From contig DWUV01000144.1 of the NCBI GenBank assembly GCA_019120595.1, positions 1 to 33,649 of the forward strand: 33,649 bases of DNA. Reading direction: 5' to 3'. Within the stretch, counting starts at the first letter, position 1, and each line of letters opens with the position of its first letter. The DNA comes from Candidatus Mediterraneibacter tabaqchaliae (lineage in GTDB: Bacteria > Bacillota > Clostridia > Lachnospirales > Lachnospiraceae). The position numbers and the translations under genes are program-made. Below, piece by piece: positions 28,189 through 33,649 of the stretch. Under the pieces are notes generated by a model. The model made no database searches. It had not been told where the DNA came from and saw only the letters and a list, made by a program, of their open reading frames with translations.

Positions 28189-28826
28189 GAACAAAGATCC
28201 CCTCCCATACATTCGCAGAGCGTGTCCGCGCACCACAGGTCACAGCACAGATTTCCCGTGCCGCAGGAACTGCCGCCCATCCCGTATCCCGAGCCGTACC
28301 CGCTGTTCTGGTATCTCCGGCTGTTGAATTCCAGCTGGTTTAAGAGCTGGCGGTACTGGAGATTGTTCGGCTCCATATTGACCGCCTGTGCCGCATGGTC
28401 CCTGGCCAGCACGTTGTTGCCCAGCCCCGCATTGGCGCAGCCGCTCAGATAATACCACAGCGCGGACCGTTCCGGCACCTGGTCCAGGGTATTGAGCGCC
28501 TCACGGAACCGCCTGCTGTTGATATAGTTCACCGCTGCCTGGAGCCTGGGGTCAGCCTGGGCGTTCTGATAGCCGCCGGATGAGCCGCCGGAGCTTCCCG
28601 CGCCGCCGTAGGAATAGCCGCCGGAGCCGCCCGACTGTCTCTCACGCATGATCGTATCGTACGCTTCCTGGACTTCCTTGAATTTCTCCTCCGCCAGGTC
28701 TGCAAGCGGATTGTCCACATTAGCGTCCGGGTGGTATTTTCTTGTCAGGTCGCGGTACGCTTTCTTTATCTCATCATCCGATGCGCTGGGTGAAACGCCG
28801 AGCACATCATATGGGTTTTTCGCCAT
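28179..28826 (-). CDS. J-domain protein with TPR-like middle and Cys-rich C-terminus
   Basis: [40 protein letters not shown] (HPD motif); C-terminal [28 protein letters not shown]. Confidence 0.92.
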   Translation of the reverse strand: MAKNPYDVLGVSPSASDDEIKKAYRDLTRKYHPDANVDNPLADLAEEKFKEVQEAYDTIMRERQSGGSGGYSYGGAGSSGGSSGGYQNAQADPRLQAAVNYINSRRFREALNTLDQVPERSALWYYLSGCANAGLGNNVLARDHAAQAVNMEPNNLQYRQLLNQLEFNSRRYQNSGYGSGYGMGGSSCGTGNLCCDLWCADTLCECMGGDLCSCM

Positions 28827-29658
28827 TATTCTGATCCTCACTTTTCTTCATCTGTATCTTATTATAACGATTCCAGACTCCATCATACAATATATTGCGT
28901 AAAATGTCCACATCCATAAGACACGGGAGCCGCTCGAATTCCGCTGTGCTCTCCGCGATCATCATGCAGAGGATCTGTTTTATCCTCTCCTCATAGTCTT
29001 CCCTGGCGCTGAGCCTGCGCAGGGGATTGTATCTGCCCTTCTCCAGATCCCCGGGGAGGTCTTCATAGGCATCCATCAGATAGATAAATTTCCCCATGTA
29101 AAAGCCCATCTTCCGCAGGTTTCTCTCCCAGGCGTCCTCCCGGTACACGAAGAGTTCTTCCATCAGCTTCCCGAAACACCCTGCCGTCCGGTCGATATCC
29201 GTGCTCTCCTCCCGCTCGCACTGCGCCAGTTCTTCCAGGGCGGAGCGGATCGCGCTGCTCTGTCTGGGATACTGCCTGATGATCTTCTCCGCCTTTCCCC
29301 GCACCAGACTTTTGGCAAGGAAGCTGCTCACCTTTCTCTCATCCTGCCAGTCGTCTTCCATATGATAATACGCCAGGAGGACATTCATCGCCGCCGCGTA
29401 TGATGTGATCTCATTTTTCAGCATCAGCTGCTTCTTCACCGGGTGCACCTTGCAGCGGTGCCTTTCCGCCTCCGCCGTGCTCTCATACAGGGAGGTAAGC
29501 AGGATGACGGCAAACGTCATGTCATAAGTCAGCGTCATCTGTCCCATAAATCCGTAGTCCTCTTTCAGAGCGCGGCAAAGCCCGCAATAGTAAGCCTTAT
29601 ATTTTTTCAGATCCTTTACTTTCAGCTCCGGCTCATATATCGTCACATAACCAAACAT
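28807..29658 (-). CDS. DUF5685 family protein
   Basis: [36 protein letters not shown] start is typical of this family as I recall it; adjacent to the J-domain gene. Confidence 0.75.
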   Translation of the reverse strand: MFGYVTIYEPELKVKDLKKYKAYYCGLCRALKEDYGFMGQMTLTYDMTFAVILLTSLYESTAEAERHRCKVHPVKKQLMLKNEITSYAAAMNVLLAYYHMEDDWQDERKVSSFLAKSLVRGKAEKIIRQYPRQSSAIRSALEELAQCEREESTDIDRTAGCFGKLMEELFVYREDAWERNLRKMGFYMGKFIYLMDAYEDLPGDLEKGRYNPLRRLSAREDYEERIKQILCMMIAESTAEFERLPCLMDVDILRNILYDGVWNRYNKIQMKKSEDQNNGEKPI

Positions 29659-29665
29659 CTTTTTC

Positions 29666-29737
29666 TCCTGTCAATATTCCCGTAAATACTCCCGGTAATA
29701 CTCCTGTCAGTACTCCCGTCAGTGCTCCTGCCGGTCA
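29666..29737. repeat. Six degenerate tandem 12-bp units
   Basis: tcctgtcaatat/tcccgtaaatac/tcccggtaatac/tcctgtcagtac/tcccgtcagtgc/tcctgccggtca, read directly. Confidence 0.85.
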
Positions 29738-29749
29738 AACGGGAACCGA

Positions 29750-30910
29750 TCATTCCAGCGGACCTCCGCCAAGATCACTTTCCACCCCCAGTTGTCTGCA
29801 GACCGTATCCGCCACACAGGCAAAGCTGTCCCTGACGCCGTAATCCCTTCCCCCGGGGATGCTCTTACTGTACATCAGAAGAGGCACGTCTTCCCTTGTA
29901 TGGTCAGTGGTCTTTGTGTACGCCGGATCACATCCGTGGTCCGCAGTGATGATCAGCAGATCGTCCGTCCGCATCTCCTGTATGAATCCGGTCAGGAAAC
30001 CGTCAAAGTCCGTAAGAGCCTGCGCGTATCCGTCCACGTCTCTCCTGTGTCCGTACAGCATGTCAAAATCGACCAGGTTTACAAAACACAGGCCCGAAAA
30101 ATCCCTCCCGCTGATCTCCCTGAGTTTCTCCATGCCGTCCGCATTCCCTGATGTTTTGCAGGATTCTGTGATCCCTTTTCCGTTAAAGATATCACGGATC
30201 TTCCCGACAGCGATCACGTCTTTCCCGTGGTCTTTCAGAAGATCCAGCATGGTCGGCGCCGGCGGCGACAACGCAAAATCATGGCGTCCGGCAGTCCGCG
30301 TGAAATTATCCGCAGAGGTGCCCGCAAACGGCCTGGCGATCACGCGCCCTACCGCCAGGTCCCCGGTCAGCAGCTCCCTCGCTGTTTCACAGTACGAATA
30401 GAGCTGTTCCACGGGGACGACCGCCTCATTTGCCGCGATCTGGCAGACACTGTCAGCACTCGTATACAGGATCAGGTTCCCGGTCCTCAGATGTTCCTCT
30501 CCATACTTTTTTATCACTTCCGTCCCGGAATAAGGCCTGTTGCAAATGCACTTCCTGCCGGTCCTCTTCTCAAACTCTTCTACAAATTCCGCAGGGAACC
30601 CATCGGGGAAGACAGGCATTGCCTGATCGCTGATGATCCCGGCCAGCTCCCAGTGCCCGATGATGGTATCCTTGCCCCGGCTCTTTTCCCTCAGCCGTCC
30701 GTAACTGCCCGCCGGCATCCCCACAGGCTCCCCGCAGGCCACGCCGCTGATATTAAACAGCCCCAGCTTCCGCAGGTTCGGGCAGGAAAATTTTCCGCTT
30801 TTTGCCACGCTCGCCAGTGTATTGGTATTTTCATCCCCAAAGTCCGCGGCATCCGGAGCCGCTCCGATCCCAAAACTGTCCAGTACGATCAAAAAGATTC
30901 TTTTCATCAT
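29750..30910 (-). CDS. deoB: Phosphopentomutase
   Basis: RIFLIVLDSFGIGAAPDAADFGDENTNTLASVA, GKDTIIGHWELAGI, YTSADSVCQIAANEAVVP, ITADHGCDPAYTKTTDHTREDVPLL. Confidence 0.97.
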   Translation of the reverse strand: MMKRIFLIVLDSFGIGAAPDAADFGDENTNTLASVAKSGKFSCPNLRKLGLFNISGVACGEPVGMPAGSYGRLREKSRGKDTIIGHWELAGIISDQAMPVFPDGFPAEFVEEFEKRTGRKCICNRPYSGTEVIKKYGEEHLRTGNLILYTSADSVCQIAANEAVVPVEQLYSYCETARELLTGDLAVGRVIARPFAGTSADNFTRTAGRHDFALSPPAPTMLDLLKDHGKDVIAVGKIRDIFNGKGITESCKTSGNADGMEKLREISGRDFSGLCFVNLVDFDMLYGHRRDVDGYAQALTDFDGFLTGFIQEMRTDDLLIITADHGCDPAYTKTTDHTREDVPLLMYSKSIPGGRDYGVRDSFACVADTVCRQLGVESDLGGGPLE

Positions 30911-31090
30911 TTTCTATCACTTCTTTATTTTTATTCTTGTTGTTTTCAATCATTTTATCGCAGCCGGCTTACTTATGCAAGATTCCGATTTGCGCGGCGA
31001 GTGCGCATGCGGGCGGCGGTTAAGTATGAACAGTAACCCGCCGCGCACTGACGGCCATTTCAGCCTTGGATGAAATCATTTTCCGCGTTA

Positions 31091-31145
31091 ATTGTAAACT
31101 GTTTTTCGTATTATGGTTGACATTTTGCCGTCATTCCCTTATACT
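31091..31145 (+). promoter_or_regulatory. bioY promoter overlapped by a BirA-like operator
   Basis: TTGACA (31117-31122)-17-TATACT (31140-31145); ATTGTAAAC-N16-GTTGACATT (31091-31124) resembles the Firmicute BirA box and covers the -35. Confidence 0.75.
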
Positions 31146-31231
31146 TTGGGCACAGTGTACTTCGGATCCGCCGGCTTCTCCCGGGGACCTTCCAGGAGAC
31201 CGGGGCATCCGGGACTTATAGATCAAAAGAG

Positions 31232-31891
31232 GTGTATCTGATGACGAAACCAACTGAAACCCTGTCTGAACAGGCAAAGACGCGCACACGGCAGATCACT
31301 CTGACCGGGCTCATGACCGCAGTGCTCTGCATCCTGGGGCCATTGTCCATCCCGCTCCCGGTGAGTCCTGTCCCGATCACACTCACCAACCTGGCTGTCT
31401 TTTTCGCCGTTTACCTGCTTGGAGTGAGACAGAGCACAGTCTGTCTGCTTGTCTATCTCTGCCTCGGCACTGTCGGGCTCCCCGTCTTCTCCTCCTTCAG
31501 CGGAGGACCGGGCAAGGTCGCAGGGCCAACGGGAGGATACCTGGTGGGATTCCTCTTCCTGGCGCTCATCCAGGGCTTCCTGATGAAAGCCTTCCCCGGA
31601 AAGAACACCGCCGCTGTCCTGGGCATGATCCTGGGTATGGCCGTGTGCTATCTCTTCGGGACCGCCTGGCTCGCCGTACAGATGGGGCTTACTTTTGGAT
31701 CAGCCCTCGCCGTCGGCGTGCTGCCTTATCTGGCAGGCGACGCGGTGAAGATCCTCATCGCGGCCATCGCAGGGCCGAAACTGTGCGCTGCAGTCAAAAG
31801 GGGCTGTCGCACTAAGCAATTAGTGCGATGGCCTCTTTCCTCTTCAAACAAACCAAATGCCGGGCTAAACAAAGCCCGGCAAAAGGTGTAA
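31232..31891 (+). CDS. bioY: Biotin ECF transporter S component BioY, C-terminus replaced by IS-encoded residues
   Basis: TLTGLMTAVLCILGPLSIPLPVSPVPITLTNLAVFFAVYLLG, GGPGKVAGPTGGYLVGF; BioY homology ends about GPKLCAAVK, the rest (~30 aa) lies in the IS left end. Confidence 0.92.
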   Translation: MYLMTKPTETLSEQAKTRTRQITLTGLMTAVLCILGPLSIPLPVSPVPITLTNLAVFFAVYLLGVRQSTVCLLVYLCLGTVGLPVFSSFSGGPGKVAGPTGGYLVGFLFLALIQGFLMKAFPGKNTAAVLGMILGMAVCYLFGTAWLAVQMGLTFGSALAVGVLPYLAGDAVKILIAAIAGPKLCAAVKRGCRTKQLVRWPLSSSNKPNAGLNKARQKV

Positions 31892-33649
31892 AATATAGTT
31901 ATGGAAAAATCAAATATTTTACAAAAAGATTATACCTTGAATCAAAACGGTTATCAATTAAAACTTCCATTAAATATTGATTGCATCATACCGAAAGACG
32001 ATTCTGTGCGGCTGCTGAGTCAGTTTGTGGAGGAGATGGATTTGTCTGACTTATATTCGACGTATCAGAGGATACCCGAAAATCCGTCACCGCGCACCAT
32101 CCTTAAGGTTGTGCTTTATGCGTATATGAATGGGGACTTTTCTTCCCGCGATATGGAGAAGGTCTGTCGCAGGGATATTAACTTTATGTATCTGCTGGAA
32201 GGCGCCCCTGTGCCCGACCATGCGACTTTTGCACGTTTCCATACCCTGCATTTCGCGCTGTGCTCGAAGAAGATCCTGGCAGCTGTCACAAAGTTCCTTT
32301 ACAGTATTGGGGAGATTTCGGGAGAAGATATTTTTATCGACGGAACGAAGATCGAGGCCTACGCGAATAAATACACTTTTGTCTGGAAAAAGGCAACAAC
32401 AAAGAATATGGAAAAACTTCTGAAGAAACTTGCGGCCTTTGTAGAGTCCTGCGAAGAAATGTATGGCCTGAGGATTGTTTACCAGAATAAAGTCACCGTA
32501 AAACATTTGAAAAAGCTCAGAAAAAAGCTGTACAGGCTGAAAGTGGAAGAAGGGATTGAGTTTGTACACGGGACAGGGAAAAGGAAATCCCCATTGCAGA
32601 AAAGTATTGAAACACTGGAGCAATATTTGGACAAACTAAAAGAATATACCCAGAAACTTTATGTTTGCGGAGACAGGAACAGTTATTCAAAGACAGACCA
32701 TGATGCGACTTTTATGAGGATGAAAGAAGATGCTATGGGGAATGGGCAGCTCAAAGCCGGGTATAACATCCAGCATGGTGTAGACTCTGAATATATTACC
32801 TGGCTAACAGTAGGGCCGCAGCCTACGGACACCACAACGCTGATCCCTTTTTTCAAAGATCTGGAAGAATATGTAGATAACTTCAAATACAAAAGAGTAA
32901 CAGCGGATGCTGGATATGAGAGCGAAGAGAATTACGCTTATCTGGAGAAAGAAAAGAAAGAGGCATTTATCAAGCCTGCTAATTATGAGATTGGGAAAAA
33001 GCGTTCTTATCAAAACGACATCGGCAGAGCAGAAAATATGAAATATGATCCGCAGGAGGACACCTACACCTGCCACAACGGAAAAAGACTGAAAGTCAGT
33101 AAGATAAAGAAAGAAAAAACCAAAACAGGATACGAAAGGGAAACGACTGTTTACAGCTGTGCAGACTGCAGCGGGTGCCCATACAAAAAAGAATGTATCA
33201 AAGGGAACCACAGTAAAGTTCCATTCGAAGACAGGACGAAAAATTTGTATGTTTCCCGGAAGTTCAACCAGTACCGAAAGGATGACCTGGAGAGGATCAG
33301 AAGCGAAGAAGGGATTCTGCTGCGAGTGAACCGGAGTATCCAATCCGAGGGAAGTTTTGGAGATTTGAAAGAGGATACAGGTTTCCGAAGATTTCGGTAT
33401 CGAGGGAAAGCGAATGTAGAAGCGCAAAGTATTCTGTTGGCAATTGCGCATAATATCAGGAAACTGCATCAAAAGATTCAAAGTGGGAAAACAGGAACAC
33501 ATCTGTTTGCGTTAAAGAAGAGCGCATAAATTTAGAAGGTTCAAAACGCCAAATAGACAGGAAAGGGGAGGTCTGCGCTTTTCCAGGCAGGAAGGGCAAA
33601 AACAGACGGATTACCTGGATATTTCTCTGAAACCAGTGATAAAAAAGGG
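31798..33649 (+). mobile_element. IS1182-like insertion sequence, left part (left IR through transposase to window end; right IR is at 161-173 at the window start)
   Basis: Left terminal IR AAGGGGCTGTCGC (31798-31810) is the exact reverse complement of GCGACAGCCCCTT at 161-173. Subterminal hairpin TCGCACTAA-GCAA-TTAGTGCGA (31807-31828). Encodes a full DDE transposase. Last 131 bp identical to window 1-131. Confidence 0.85.
31901..33529 (+). CDS. IS1182 family transposase
   Basis: 542-aa ORF; DDE-type transposase features (SPRTILKVVLYAYMNGDFSSRDMEKVCRRDINFMYLLEG, DIFIDGTKIEAYANKYTFVWKK, TADAGYESEENYAYLE, C-terminal GSFGDLKEDTGFRRFRYRGKANVEAQ). Confidence 0.9.
   Translation: MEKSNILQKDYTLNQNGYQLKLPLNIDCIIPKDDSVRLLSQFVEEMDLSDLYSTYQRIPENPSPRTILKVVLYAYMNGDFSSRDMEKVCRRDINFMYLLEGAPVPDHATFARFHTLHFALCSKKILAAVTKFLYSIGEISGEDIFIDGTKIEAYANKYTFVWKKATTKNMEKLLKKLAAFVESCEEMYGLRIVYQNKVTVKHLKKLRKKLYRLKVEEGIEFVHGTGKRKSPLQKSIETLEQYLDKLKEYTQKLYVCGDRNSYSKTDHDATFMRMKEDAMGNGQLKAGYNIQHGVDSEYITWLTVGPQPTDTTTLIPFFKDLEEYVDNFKYKRVTADAGYESEENYAYLEKEKKEAFIKPANYEIGKKRSYQNDIGRAENMKYDPQEDTYTCHNGKRLKVSKIKKEKTKTGYERETTVYSCADCSGCPYKKECIKGNHSKVPFEDRTKNLYVSRKFNQYRKDDLERIRSEEGILLRVNRSIQSEGSFGDLKEDTGFRRFRYRGKANVEAQSILLAIAHNIRKLHQKIQSGKTGTHLFALKKSA

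Noticed and set aside
27541-28452. 303-aa plus-strand ORF over the membrane-protein and J-domain genes
   Set aside because: Spans a terminator and is antisense to two credible genes; composition typical of spurious ORFs.
1-33649. Interpretation of the window as a plasmid or phage genome because its ends overlap
   Set aside because: No replication, partition, capsid, terminase or integrase genes seen; contains essential housekeeping genes; the overlap is inside a transposable element.

Overview
33.6 kb window that looks chromosomal and Lachnospiraceae-like (Firmicutes-type sigma-A promoters, FMN riboswitch, BirA box, Gram-positive surface-protein signals). Most of it is ordinary core genome: PadR/DUF2812 pair, Era, M16C peptidase, topoisomerase III, two bacterial PH-domain proteins, YitT, GNAT, SleB-like hydrolase, RibU-type ECF S component under an FMN riboswitch, J-domain protein, DUF5685, phosphopentomutase and BioY. 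The accessory highlight is an ~11 kb pair of very large secreted glycosidases on the minus strand: a GH101 endo-alpha-N-acetylgalactosaminidase (2069 aa) and a GH33 sialidase with two tandem CBM40-like lectin modules (1634 aa). Both end in a non-LPXTG '[KQ]TGD' surface-anchor-like tail, which suggests a mucin O-glycan foraging locus. Most notable observations: (1) an enolase paralogue in which several catalytic and substrate-binding residues are replaced (probable pseudoenzyme); (2) exact 131-bp identity between the two ends of the window, inside one IS1182-like element whose inverted repeats lie at opposite ends of the window, so the sequence closes on itself through an IS (false circularisation or a real IS-bounded circle); (3) bioY with its 3' end overwritten by the IS and the transposase placed downstream of a BirA-regulated promoter; (4) a ~39-bp promoter-containing sequence present almost identically in front of two unrelated genes. 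I do not see a clear, wholly new defence or mobile system. All family calls are by eye from protein motifs; no searches were run.
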